This document shows positions 1-9,154 of a stretch of 64,000 nucleotides of DNA, in pieces. This stretch comes from a bacterium (GTDB lineage Bacteria > Patescibacteriota > Gracilibacteria > JAUYGZ01): contig JAUYGZ010000003.1 of the NCBI GenBank assembly GCA_030690415.1, positions 124,001 to 188,000 on the forward strand, given 5' to 3'. Positions within the stretch are counted from its first letter, which is position 1. Each line of letters starts with the position of its first letter. The notes below the pieces were generated by a model. That model ran no database searches, was not told the DNA's origin, and saw only the letters and a list, made by a program, of their open reading frames with translations. The position numbers were made by a program, and so were the translations under genes.

Positions 1-2
1 TC

Positions 3-83
3 AAAGAGAACGTGAAGAAAGCGGATGCCGAAGAAATAAAGGCGAAGCTCGAAGCAGCCGGTGCTTCTGTAGAGCTCAAATAA
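3..83 (+). CDS. rplL: 50S ribosomal protein L7/L12, C-terminal fragment (truncated by window edge)
   Basis: Frame 3 reads KENVKKADAEEIKAKLEAAGASVELK*, the typical L7/L12 C-terminus. Confidence 0.85.
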   Translation, partial: KENVKKADAEEIKAKLEAAGASVELK

Positions 84-108
84 GTCTCTTATTTTCTTGA
101 AGCAACTT

Positions 109-141
109 AATAACCCTCGTCCCGATGTGGCGGGGGTTATT
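109..141 (+). terminator. Strong hairpin after rplL
   Basis: aataaccctcgtc-ccgatgt-ggcgggggttatt, 13-bp stem including G-U pairs; only a weak T-tract. Confidence 0.6.
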
Positions 142-280
142 GATTATGTATTGAGTTCGCAGCAAAGTGTTGCAATTTGCCCGAGAATTGAGCAATGAGT
201 AGCGGAAAAATTAAAAAATATTCCTAAAAAACGTCAAGCACTGAGGACTCCCATGAAAGGCCTTTTTCTGCTATAATGAA

Positions 281-2587
281 ATGAAATTCAAACAAAAAAT
301 CATGTTCAATATGTTCAAAAAAGCTTTCGCCATTCTTGTCGTAGTCCAGATGCTCATCGCCTCTGTCCCCAGCGTATTCGCGCAGAGCGGGGGAGTGCTG
401 AGAGTCATGAATATCACGGCTGGAAAGCCAGCACTCATCATGTTGCAGGGTAAACCCGGTGAAGTGGTCAATCTGCGGATCACGAACCCCTTCAAATCAA
501 CCGTGACTCAAAAATTTCAGCTGGATAAGACTGGAGTACTGCAATACTTGTACTCTCAGGCAGTGATCGCGGGTCAGTACAGCGTCAGTTCTGGCGACCA
601 AACGGCCACGTTCAGCGTGAGTGCCGGACAACCGGACACTCAAAAATCATACGTTGAATTGAGTGATTATACTGCCTTCACGGGCGAAGAGATCCAGGGA
701 TCACTTCTGCTCCAGGATCATTATGGCAATAAAATTGGACAGCGTTTGATCAGCATTCAGACCAAGGGGTCCGCTCAGATCAGCTGCGCGCAGATCTGTC
801 AGACCAATGCTCAGGGATTGCTCACGTTCAGTGTCTACTCCAGGAACGCCGGACTGGTTCAGCTCGACTTCATCGACCAGAAGACAGGATCTCCCATCTT
901 CCATGAAGACATCGGGTTTTTGCCTCAGGTGCAGCAGACCGTTCAGCAGCCCTTTTACAATCCCTACGGACAAATGAGCACCTCACCCTACCTCTTGCCA
1001 ACCCAGCCGGTGAATAGTTTCCTTCCGGTTCAGCCAAACGTGGCTAATCTCAACCAACTGTTGAATATTCCGTCGAATTTTCAGTATCAGTCCAGTCCTT
1101 CTCTCGACTACATCCCCGTCTTCGACCCAACCCGGGCTACGACCAATTCTGAAGGAGGGGATGATGATGGTTTTTTCTCAACTTTTTCCTACGACCAGGG
1201 ATTGAACGACTTTTTCGGAGCCGATCTGATAGGCACTCCCGAAGCGGTCGCTCAGAGCAATGGAGGGACAGTTGATTCATTTGAAATCATTTTTGGTGAT
1301 GATCCCGAAGGCGAGTTTCAGAATCAGGTAAGTTTCCCCGCTCAAAGCGCGCAGGATTTTTATATCCGAGCCGTGGATCAAAATGGAGCGGTGGTGATGG
1401 ATTATACTGGAGAAATCACCTTTGATATCAGTCCTGAGGGCCCGCTATTGCCTCCTGACTACGAGTTTGCTCCCTTGGACCAAGGTGTCACCCTCTTTGA
1501 GCTCGCACTAGTATTACCGGCGGGTGAATACACCCTCAAGGTGGAAGACACTCTGAACAGCAGTATCGAAGGAGAGGTGGAAATCAACGCTCTTCTCGGA
1601 GGAGCCCCTACGCTGAATAATACAAATATTGAGCTGATCCTGGATTCACCGGTATCAGGCAGTGTCTATACCGGGACCATCGCAGTTCAGGGGTCCACTA
1701 ATACCGAAAACACAGAAGTGATCGTAAAAGAAGGCGATCAGGAGCTGGCCAGAGCGGAGGTGGACAACAATCGCGGATTCAATTTCCCGATCGTTCTCGC
1801 CGATGGATCTCATCATCTGGAGATTATCGCCAACTACCTTCCCGACGGGTCACAAACCACGACGACGGTAAATGTGGACATCGATCAGACCCCACCTGTG
1901 ATCATCAGTGTCGACGACCAAATCGACCCCGTGAGGGCAGGGGATAATTTTACAATGCGTGTAGAAGCGGAAGCGGAGAGCAAGCTTGAGGCCATAATCG
2001 ATAACCGAACCTACGAGTTCACGAATACCAGCGGAACGAGCTACGAACTCACCGCCAAATCTCCTCTCACAGTCGGTGACTACGCGATTAGCCTGAAAAT
2101 CGCTGATGAATTGGGAAACAGCGACAGTTCTCCGGATGTGGCTACCTTGAGTGTCCTTGAGCCTCTCAAGGAAATCGAAAACCTTTTTGGTATTCCCGGA
2201 GTGGAAAGCCTGACCCTATCCTGGAATCCCGTGGAAGGTGCCGTGGTCTACGAGATTGAGCAAAGCTCTATTCTTGGCACCATGACCTACACGAGCACCG
2301 AGCCTCGAACAACCATTGAAAAACTTCAGCCGGAAACCAGCTACAAGTTCAAAGTCCTGGCCAAAGACGCGGCCGGAGAATCAATCAGCCTGGTGACAGA
2401 AACCAGAGCGCTAAAAGTGTTGGCCGCGCCTGCCGAAGAAGTCCAACCCACGGTTTCTGCTGCGCCTGAAACACCAACACCGTCTGAGCAGCCAAAGTCC
2501 GGACCAGAGGTTTACCTGCTGATTTTAGCCTCGGTCATTCTTCTTAATTTTTACAGCAAACTTCGCAAGAAGTTCTGTTGTAGCTAA
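281..2587 (+). CDS. Secreted/surface-anchored protein with Ig-like and fibronectin type III domains, C-terminal TM
   Basis: Signal peptide (AFAILVVVQMLIASVPSVFAQ); Fn3-like region (PGVESLTLSWNPVEGAVVYEIE...LQPETSYKFKVLAKDAAG); C-terminal hydrophobic helix plus KLRKK. Confidence 0.7.
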   Translation: MKFKQKIMFNMFKKAFAILVVVQMLIASVPSVFAQSGGVLRVMNITAGKPALIMLQGKPGEVVNLRITNPFKSTVTQKFQLDKTGVLQYLYSQAVIAGQYSVSSGDQTATFSVSAGQPDTQKSYVELSDYTAFTGEEIQGSLLLQDHYGNKIGQRLISIQTKGSAQISCAQICQTNAQGLLTFSVYSRNAGLVQLDFIDQKTGSPIFHEDIGFLPQVQQTVQQPFYNPYGQMSTSPYLLPTQPVNSFLPVQPNVANLNQLLNIPSNFQYQSSPSLDYIPVFDPTRATTNSEGGDDDGFFSTFSYDQGLNDFFGADLIGTPEAVAQSNGGTVDSFEIIFGDDPEGEFQNQVSFPAQSAQDFYIRAVDQNGAVVMDYTGEITFDISPEGPLLPPDYEFAPLDQGVTLFELALVLPAGEYTLKVEDTLNSSIEGEVEINALLGGAPTLNNTNIELILDSPVSGSVYTGTIAVQGSTNTENTEVIVKEGDQELARAEVDNNRGFNFPIVLADGSHHLEIIANYLPDGSQTTTTVNVDIDQTPPVIISVDDQIDPVRAGDNFTMRVEAEAESKLEAIIDNRTYEFTNTSGTSYELTAKSPLTVGDYAISLKIADELGNSDSSPDVATLSVLEPLKEIENLFGIPGVESLTLSWNPVEGAVVYEIEQSSILGTMTYTSTEPRTTIEKLQPETSYKFKVLAKDAAGESISLVTETRALKVLAAPAEEVQPTVSAAPETPTPSEQPKSGPEVYLLILASVILLNFYSKLRKKFCCS

Positions 2588-2730
2588 GATTATGCGCTTC
2601 ACTCGAGTGGTCTTTCTCTGAAAAACGCTTCACTCCGGGTGAAGGGTGTTTGATCGTTCTTTGATGAGATAAAGAGAGACAGATAAGATATACTGAGTCC
2701 GAAATCGAATTACACAAACACTCCTCTTAT

Positions 2731-2892
2731 ATGAAAAAGCTGCCCCCTCAACCCCTAACCCCTTACAAGGTGAACAGCTCCTCCCAGCTTTTTTCATATC
2801 TCCTTTCCCAAGTTCTCAAGCAAAAAATGAAAAGGCTTGGGTTGGTATTCTCCCCTTGTAAGGGGATGGGGGTTTGAAGGGAGACTTTTCAT
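2731..2892. repeat. Imperfect palindrome of about 162 bp (MITE/REP-like) upstream of cysS
   Basis: Paired arms share one centre (~2812): atgaaaaagctgccccctcaacccctaaccccttacaagg / ccttgtaaggggatgggggtttgaagggagacttttcat, and inner cccagcttttttcat / atgaaaaggcttggg. Confidence 0.75.
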
Positions 2893-2908
2893 TTTTTATT
2901 ACCACACT

Positions 2909-4366
2909 ATGAACCCCCTCCACCTCTACAACACCCTCAGCAATAGCCTCGAAGAGTTCAAGCCCCTGCATCCCGGCCAGGTGCTGATGTACAACTGCGG
3001 ACCGACCGTCTACAACTTCGCGCATATCGGCAATCTGAGCTCTTACCTTATGGCCGATCTCCTGCGCCGGTATCTGGAGTACAAAGGTTACGAAGTGAAA
3101 CAGGTCATGAATATTACCGATGTGGGCCACCTCGTGTCCGACAGCGATACGGGCGAAGATAAAATGGAGAAAGCGGCGAGAGAACAGCAGCAGGATCCCA
3201 TGGATATTGCGCGGAAATACGAGCAGGTCTTTCATGAAGACCGAAAAAAACTGCACATCAAAGACGCCATGGCTTATCCGAGAGCAAGCGAATATATTCC
3301 GCAGCAATTGGAGGCGGTGAAGAAACTCCTAGAGCAGGGGATAGCTTATGAAACCTCTGATGGGGTTTACTTTGACGTGAGTCAGTTTCCTGACTACGGC
3401 CAGCTCTCGAATAACAAGCTGGAGGACCTGAATGCCGGAGAGCGAGTTGAAATTGATGAAGAAAAAAGGAATCCCGCTGATTTTGCGCTCTGGAAAAAAT
3501 GCACAGGAGAAAATGCCCACCATATCCTGCGATGGAGCTTCGAGACGGGAGAGAGGGTTTCAGGATTGGAAGAAGATGTCTCGGTCGGGTTTCCTGGATG
3601 GCATATCGAGTGTTCGGCTATGGCTTCGGCGCTCTTGGGAGAAACAATCGATATCCATACGGGTGGTGAGGACAATATTTTTCCTCATCACGAATGCGAA
3701 ATTGCCCAATCGCGAGCCGTGAGTGGGCAATCTTTCTTTGCTCATTACTGGGTTCACAAGCGCCATATCTTCGTGGATGGAGAAAAGATGAGCAAGTCCA
3801 AGGGCAATTTTTACACTCTGTCAGACCTGGAGAAAAAAGGCTTTGAACCCTTGGCTTACCGTTACCTGATCTTCTCCACGCACTACCGACAAAACACTAA
3901 TTTCACCCTAAAGGGGATGGAAGACGCAACCAAATCCATCGAACGACTTCAGACCTTTTTAGAATCCCTGCAGGAAGCCTCTGACCAGGGGCCAGAGCTG
4001 GATGCCCAAGCGGCCCGGGAAAAATTCGAACACTCCCTTGATGATGATTTAAACAGCTCGGGAGCTCTTGCAGCGGTCTTTGACCTTGTAAAAGAAGGCA
4101 ATAAAGCCATCGCCGAGTTTGGGGGCATCAAAAACCGTCTGGACCTCCTCAAGTTCCTGCGTGATTTCGATCAGATCTTTGCCATCCTCAGCTGGGATGT
4201 GGAAGAGGAGAAGGACCCTGAAATTGAGATGCACATCACCCGTCGGAATGAAGCCCGGGCCAACAAAGACTTTGACAAAGCTGATGAAATCCGTGACCAA
4301 CTTAAGGAAAAGGGCGTTGAGTTAATCGACAAAGATGGTAGGACGGCGTGGAAGAGGGTGAAATAG
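2909..4366 (+). CDS. cysS: Cysteinyl-tRNA synthetase (start trimmed to MNPLHLYNTLS)
   Basis: YNCGPTVYNFAHIGN (HIGH region), GWHIECSAMA, KMSKSKGN. Confidence 0.95.
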   Translation: MNPLHLYNTLSNSLEEFKPLHPGQVLMYNCGPTVYNFAHIGNLSSYLMADLLRRYLEYKGYEVKQVMNITDVGHLVSDSDTGEDKMEKAAREQQQDPMDIARKYEQVFHEDRKKLHIKDAMAYPRASEYIPQQLEAVKKLLEQGIAYETSDGVYFDVSQFPDYGQLSNNKLEDLNAGERVEIDEEKRNPADFALWKKCTGENAHHILRWSFETGERVSGLEEDVSVGFPGWHIECSAMASALLGETIDIHTGGEDNIFPHHECEIAQSRAVSGQSFFAHYWVHKRHIFVDGEKMSKSKGNFYTLSDLEKKGFEPLAYRYLIFSTHYRQNTNFTLKGMEDATKSIERLQTFLESLQEASDQGPELDAQAAREKFEHSLDDDLNSSGALAAVFDLVKEGNKAIAEFGGIKNRLDLLKFLRDFDQIFAILSWDVEEEKDPEIEMHITRRNEARANKDFDKADEIRDQLKEKGVELIDKDGRTAWKRVK

Positions 4367-4435
4367 CATTTGTCACTATTATTTCTCATTGTCCTCCCTC
4401 TTGAAGAGTGTTAATTTTGAGAATGAAACAATTAT

Positions 4436-5536
4436 TTGTTCATGAAGAAGAAACTCATCGTGTTAGGGCTCCTCATCCTGGGCGTTGGGATCTTCGTCAC
4501 TGTCCTTCGAAGTGCCGATTGGCAGGATATCGTCGCTAATTTGAGTCAGATCACCTTCGGAAAGTTTTTGCTCTTCATGGCTTTCGCGCAGATAAGCTTC
4601 GCGATCTTCAATTTACGCTGGAAAATTCTGCTCAAATGCCATGGACATGATATTCCATTCTGGACGCTGTGGCTGTACCGAGCTGCCGGGTACGGAGTTT
4701 CCTACATCACCCCCACCCAGGTGGGAGGAGAACCGGTCCGTATTTACCTGCTGCATGAAAATCATGGCATCAAGCTTCGTGAAGCAACGGCTTCGGTGCT
4801 GCTCGACAAGCTGATAGAGCTATCGGCCTTTATCGCCTTCGTGGCTTCTGGGATTTTCGTCGTGAGCTTTACCAATCTCATTCCAAAGAACAGTCTTCAC
4901 CTTTTCTCAGCCCTCATCGTGGTCTTCGTTGGGCTATCGATTTACGTTTTCAAAAAACTTCTCGACGGAGAAGGATTTCTTACCACTCTGTTCAACGGCC
5001 TTCGTCTCAACAAGGTCAAAAAACTGCAGCGCTTCGAAAAGAAGATTCATCGAACAGAAAACCTCATCACAAAGTTTCTTAATCATTCTCAGCACAAGAG
5101 ATCGACCTTACCCATTATCATCGGTCTTTCATTACTCGGCTGGGCCTTCACGATCGGGGAATACTATATGCTCGCACGATTTGTGGGTGTTGGCCTGGGC
5201 GGATACGAAAGCTTTTTGATCGCGACAATTCCTTCCGTGGCCTACCTACTGCCAATGCCGGCGGGACTAGGCATGCTGGAGAGCGCTCAGGTCGGACTCT
5301 TTAGTCTGCTGGGATACAGTGCTGGAAGCGCTTTGGCGGTGATGGTGATGGTGCGGGTAAAGGAACTCTTTTTCTCAGGGGTCGGATTTGCCTATGCCCT
5401 GACTCACGGTTTGACCCTGTTGGGGAAGGAAAGCACCAAAAAGCAGTTTGTAAAGGGGCCTACAGGACTGAAGCCGAGAAAAATCACAAGGATCGGGATA
5501 AAGAAGATTCTTCAACAAACAAAAGCTTCGGTTTAG
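4436..5536 (+). CDS. UPF0104/LPG-synthase-TM family membrane protein (flippase-like)
   Basis: Multi-TM; ITPTQVGGEPVRIYLL and LPMPAGLGMLESAQVGLFSLLG motifs. Confidence 0.75.
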   Translation: MFMKKKLIVLGLLILGVGIFVTVLRSADWQDIVANLSQITFGKFLLFMAFAQISFAIFNLRWKILLKCHGHDIPFWTLWLYRAAGYGVSYITPTQVGGEPVRIYLLHENHGIKLREATASVLLDKLIELSAFIAFVASGIFVVSFTNLIPKNSLHLFSALIVVFVGLSIYVFKKLLDGEGFLTTLFNGLRLNKVKKLQRFEKKIHRTENLITKFLNHSQHKRSTLPIIIGLSLLGWAFTIGEYYMLARFVGVGLGGYESFLIATIPSVAYLLPMPAGLGMLESAQVGLFSLLGYSAGSALAVMVMVRVKELFFSGVGFAYALTHGLTLLGKESTKKQFVKGPTGLKPRKITRIGIKKILQQTKASV

Positions 5537-5537
5537 T

Positions 5538-6572
5538 TCATTCTGATTTCTTGCGAAGGAAGATTAAACGGACTGTAACCATGAGTCCGAAGAGCAGCAA
5601 GATTGCCAAGAGCTTTCCGAAACTCTGGAGGAAGAGTGCGATGAATCCAAAGCACAGTGACACGACATAATAAAAGATATTGACCTGTCGTTGCGACAGC
5701 CCGGCTTTCATGAGCTCATGATGAAAGTGCTGAAAATCCCCCTTGAAAGGAGACTGTCTCTTTATAATCCTCCGAACAATCGTCCAGGCGGCATCCAAGA
5801 TGGGGAAGGCTAGTACGATGAAAGCCGTGGCCAGTTTGCCTCCACTAAAGATCGCCATCACGGCGATCATCAGGCCGAGAAACATCGTGCCGCTATCTCC
5901 CATGAGGATTTTCGGCTTGGGAAAATCAAAACAGAGAAAGACCAGACTGGAGCCCCCTAGGATGAGGGCCATGGTGGAGAGAGTGCTCTGGTCAATGACG
6001 TGCAATTCGCTCATGCTGGCTAAACCGTACAAGACGAAGCAAGCAATAGTTGAAATCCCACTCACGATGCCTGGGGACCCATCGAGCCAGTTCATGGCGT
6101 TCATGACGAAGACGATCCAGAGTAAGGCCACAAGGTTCGCGAGGGGTTCGATCAGGATCTGCACACCTCCCAGCTCCAGCGTCCAGCGGACGCTGTCCAA
6201 AACAATCATGCCTCCAAAAGGATTCGAAATCGCGGGAACACCGATTCCCGCCAGCACTATGATCAACGCGGAAATGATTTGAATCCCCAGGCGATAGGAT
6301 GCCGAAAGACCGAGTCGGTCATCGATGAAGCTGACCAGAGTGATTAAGCCACTTGCGGTAAGGACCGCGGTCAGCTTCAGAGTGATACTCAAAAATGAGA
6401 AAACTAAAAGAAGAAAGACCAGAAAAAAAACGATTCCAATACCATAGGGGACAGGAGAGCGCTGGTATCCGAAGAGTTGTGGCTTATCAAGCCAGCCGAC
6501 TGTTCTGAAAAGCCGACTGAAACAAACGATCAGCAAGAAGGTGATTCCGAGTGAGACCAGAAGAATGTTCAT
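5538..6572 (-). CDS. MraY/WecA-like UDP-sugar phosphotransferase (GT4)
   Basis: NAMNWLDGSPGIVSG, MGDSGTMFLG, FPILDAAWTIVRR, HFHHELMKAGLSQRQ. Confidence 0.85.
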   Translation of the reverse strand: MNILLVSLGITFLLIVCFSRLFRTVGWLDKPQLFGYQRSPVPYGIGIVFFLVFLLLVFSFLSITLKLTAVLTASGLITLVSFIDDRLGLSASYRLGIQIISALIIVLAGIGVPAISNPFGGMIVLDSVRWTLELGGVQILIEPLANLVALLWIVFVMNAMNWLDGSPGIVSGISTIACFVLYGLASMSELHVIDQSTLSTMALILGGSSLVFLCFDFPKPKILMGDSGTMFLGLMIAVMAIFSGGKLATAFIVLAFPILDAAWTIVRRIIKRQSPFKGDFQHFHHELMKAGLSQRQVNIFYYVVSLCFGFIALFLQSFGKLLAILLLFGLMVTVRLIFLRKKSE

Positions 6573-6574
6573 AT

Positions 6575-8122
6575 TTAACTCACGATAGGAAGACCCTTCT
6601 TAATTTTTTCCAGCTTCTCATGACTTTCACGACGCTGCTGTTCCCATTCATCGATGGTCTCGGTGGTGATGTCGCCGGTGGGGTAGTCTCCATCCATACA
6701 GGCCATGCAATGGCGTTTGATCTTCGGGTTACCGGTCTTTACGGCTTTTTTCAGGTCTTCAAGATCCTGATAAAAGAGCGCGTCCGCACCTAGTTTAGCG
6801 CAGATCTCATCCTGTGAGAGCTTGTTGGCGATAAGCTCCTCTCTGGTCGGCATATCGATTCCATAATAACAGGGGGAGATAATGGGAGGTGCCGCAGAAG
6901 AAAAGTAGACTTTATTGGCGCCAGCGTCCCGCATCATCTGTATGATGGCGGCTGAGGTATTTCCTCTGACGATCGAGTCATCTACCAGGAGTATATTCTT
7001 TCCCTTCACTTCGAGCGTAATCGGATTAAATTTGTAGCGAATGGTTTTCTTTCGAATTTCCTGACCGGGCATGATGAAGGTTCGCCCTACGTATCGATTT
7101 TTGATCAAGCCTTCCCGATAGGGTTTTTTCAATACTCGCGCTGCACCAAGAGCAGCCTCTCGGGAGCTGTCGGGAACCGGCATCACTACATCGATATCCA
7201 ATCCGGCTTTCCGAACCTGTTTCCCCAAAAGTTCCCCCATCCTCATACGAGCTTTGTGAACAGAAATATTGTCAATCATGGAGTCCGGACGAGCCAGGTA
7301 AACATGCTCGAAGACACAGGGGCGGAAAGCTTTTTGTAAAACAACCTTCCGATGCACCTTTCTTTTTTCATCAATGAAGACGACTTCGCCTGGCTCAAGG
7401 TCGCCTACTTTCTCAAATCCGAGAATATCCAGGACAACCGATTCCGAAGCAAAGATGTACTCATCCAGCGGAGCATCTTCTTTTCGTCCGGAGCCTTCTT
7501 CGAAGAGACTCTGTTGTCCGACATTCGAGCGTTTACCCATGATCAGAGGCCTGATCCCATGAGGGTCGCGGAAGGCAAGGAGACCCTTATCTCCAACATA
7601 GCCAACGATGGAGTATCCTCCCTTTAGCTTTTGAAAAACCCTTCGCATGGCTCTCCAGATCTGTTTCACATCAAACCCGTTCCCATGACGGTGGGCCTGC
7701 TTCACCAGCGAGCTGCGGAAGATATGCAGGATGGCTTCTACGTCACATTCCGAATTCACCCGACAGAGATCATTCTTATACACTTCTTCTTTGAGCTCGT
7801 AAAAATTAAAACAGTTTCCGTTTTGAGCCATTGTGATGCCGTAGGGCATGTCGAAGTAAAAGGGCTGTGCGTTTTCAATGCCAACCCCTCCAATGGTGGG
7901 ATAGCGTATGTGACCGAGTCCGGTGTACCCCTTGAGTCGTGCCATGTTCCCCTTATGAAAGATATCGCGGACTAGTCCGACATCTTTTTTCTGATGAAAG
8001 GCTTTGCCGTCATAGGTAATGATTCCCGCTGCATCCTGCCCTCGGTGCTGTAGGATGGTCAGTGCGTCATAGATGTCTTGAGCGACTGGTTTGTTGCCGA
8101 TAATGCCAACGATTCCACACAT
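6575..8122 (-). CDS. purF: Amidophosphoribosyltransferase
   Basis: N-terminal MCGIVGIIGN with QHRGQDAAG; PRTase motif VLLVDDSIVRGNT; start moved to 8122. Confidence 0.95.
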   Translation of the reverse strand: MCGIVGIIGNKPVAQDIYDALTILQHRGQDAAGIITYDGKAFHQKKDVGLVRDIFHKGNMARLKGYTGLGHIRYPTIGGVGIENAQPFYFDMPYGITMAQNGNCFNFYELKEEVYKNDLCRVNSECDVEAILHIFRSSLVKQAHRHGNGFDVKQIWRAMRRVFQKLKGGYSIVGYVGDKGLLAFRDPHGIRPLIMGKRSNVGQQSLFEEGSGRKEDAPLDEYIFASESVVLDILGFEKVGDLEPGEVVFIDEKRKVHRKVVLQKAFRPCVFEHVYLARPDSMIDNISVHKARMRMGELLGKQVRKAGLDIDVVMPVPDSSREAALGAARVLKKPYREGLIKNRYVGRTFIMPGQEIRKKTIRYKFNPITLEVKGKNILLVDDSIVRGNTSAAIIQMMRDAGANKVYFSSAAPPIISPCYYGIDMPTREELIANKLSQDEICAKLGADALFYQDLEDLKKAVKTGNPKIKRHCMACMDGDYPTGDITTETIDEWEQQRRESHEKLEKIKKGLPIVS

Positions 8123-8139
8123 GGGGAGAACATTAAGTG

Positions 8140-9000
8140 TTAAATTTCCATTTTTTCCACCTGCCTTTCCGCCGCACTCACCGTATTTTCCACGATCGAA
8201 TAAATCGTCATAGGCCCCACACCTCCGGGTACGGGCGTGATCATGGAGCATTTGTTTTTTACGGCGTCAAAATCAACATCTCCGACGGTCTTCCCATCCA
8301 CCTTCGCATATCCGGCATCAACAACAATCACTCCTTCTTTGACCCAGTCTCCTTTTACGAGCAGAGGGACACCCGTGGCAGCGACGATGAGATCGGCATT
8401 TTGACAAAAGGAAGCGGGATTCTTCGTTTTGCTATGGCAAATGGTCACGGTAGCCCCTCGATTCAAGAGCATGAGTCCGATAGGCTTTCCCACAAGGTTG
8501 GAGCGGCCCAGGACCACTACGTTCATCCCGCTGACATCAATCTGATAGGCATCCAGGAGGCGGATAATACCCAGCGCGGTGGCCGGGGGAAGGTGCTCAA
8601 AATTCCTTGAAATGGCCATTTTTCCAAAATTGTAGGCGTGAAAGCCGTCTGCATCTTTGTACGGATTGAGGGTTTTGGTGACCTCAGAGACGGGGAGATG
8701 CTTCGGTAGGGGTAGCTGGACCATGATGCCATGGACGGAGTCATCGTGGTTGAGCTCTTCTATGCGATGAAAAAGCTCCTTTTGGGTGACAGATTCATCA
8801 TATCGGATCACTTCTGAGATGATTCCGGTTTGTTCACAGGCCTTTTGCTTCATCCCCACATAGGCCACGGAGGCGGGATTGTTTCCAATGAGAAAAAAAA
8901 CAAGCTTGGTATGGATTCCTTTCTGTTTCAAGGCCTCAACACGAGGGTATAATGTTGAAAACAGCTCGGCTGAGACACGGGATCCGTCGAGAAGCTGCAT
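8140..9000 (-). CDS. folD: Bifunctional methylenetetrahydrofolate dehydrogenase/cyclohydrolase
   Basis: VQLPLPKHL, VVLGRSNLVGKPIGLMLL, TPVPGGVGPMTI. Confidence 0.95.
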   Translation of the reverse strand: MQLLDGSRVSAELFSTLYPRVEALKQKGIHTKLVFFLIGNNPASVAYVGMKQKACEQTGIISEVIRYDESVTQKELFHRIEELNHDDSVHGIMVQLPLPKHLPVSEVTKTLNPYKDADGFHAYNFGKMAISRNFEHLPPATALGIIRLLDAYQIDVSGMNVVVLGRSNLVGKPIGLMLLNRGATVTICHSKTKNPASFCQNADLIVAATGVPLLVKGDWVKEGVIVVDAGYAKVDGKTVGDVDFDAVKNKCSMITPVPGGVGPMTIYSIVENTVSAAERQVEKMEI

Positions 9001-9154
9001 AATTCTTTATGAAAAAGTACACTGATTGTAGGTGAATTTCGTAAAAAATCAAAAAAATAAGCCAATCCTGAACAAAAAATTTATTATTTCGAATAAAAAA
9101 ATATCGATGAAGAAAAATGAAATACGAATCCGTCCGTTTCGTTATATACTACAG

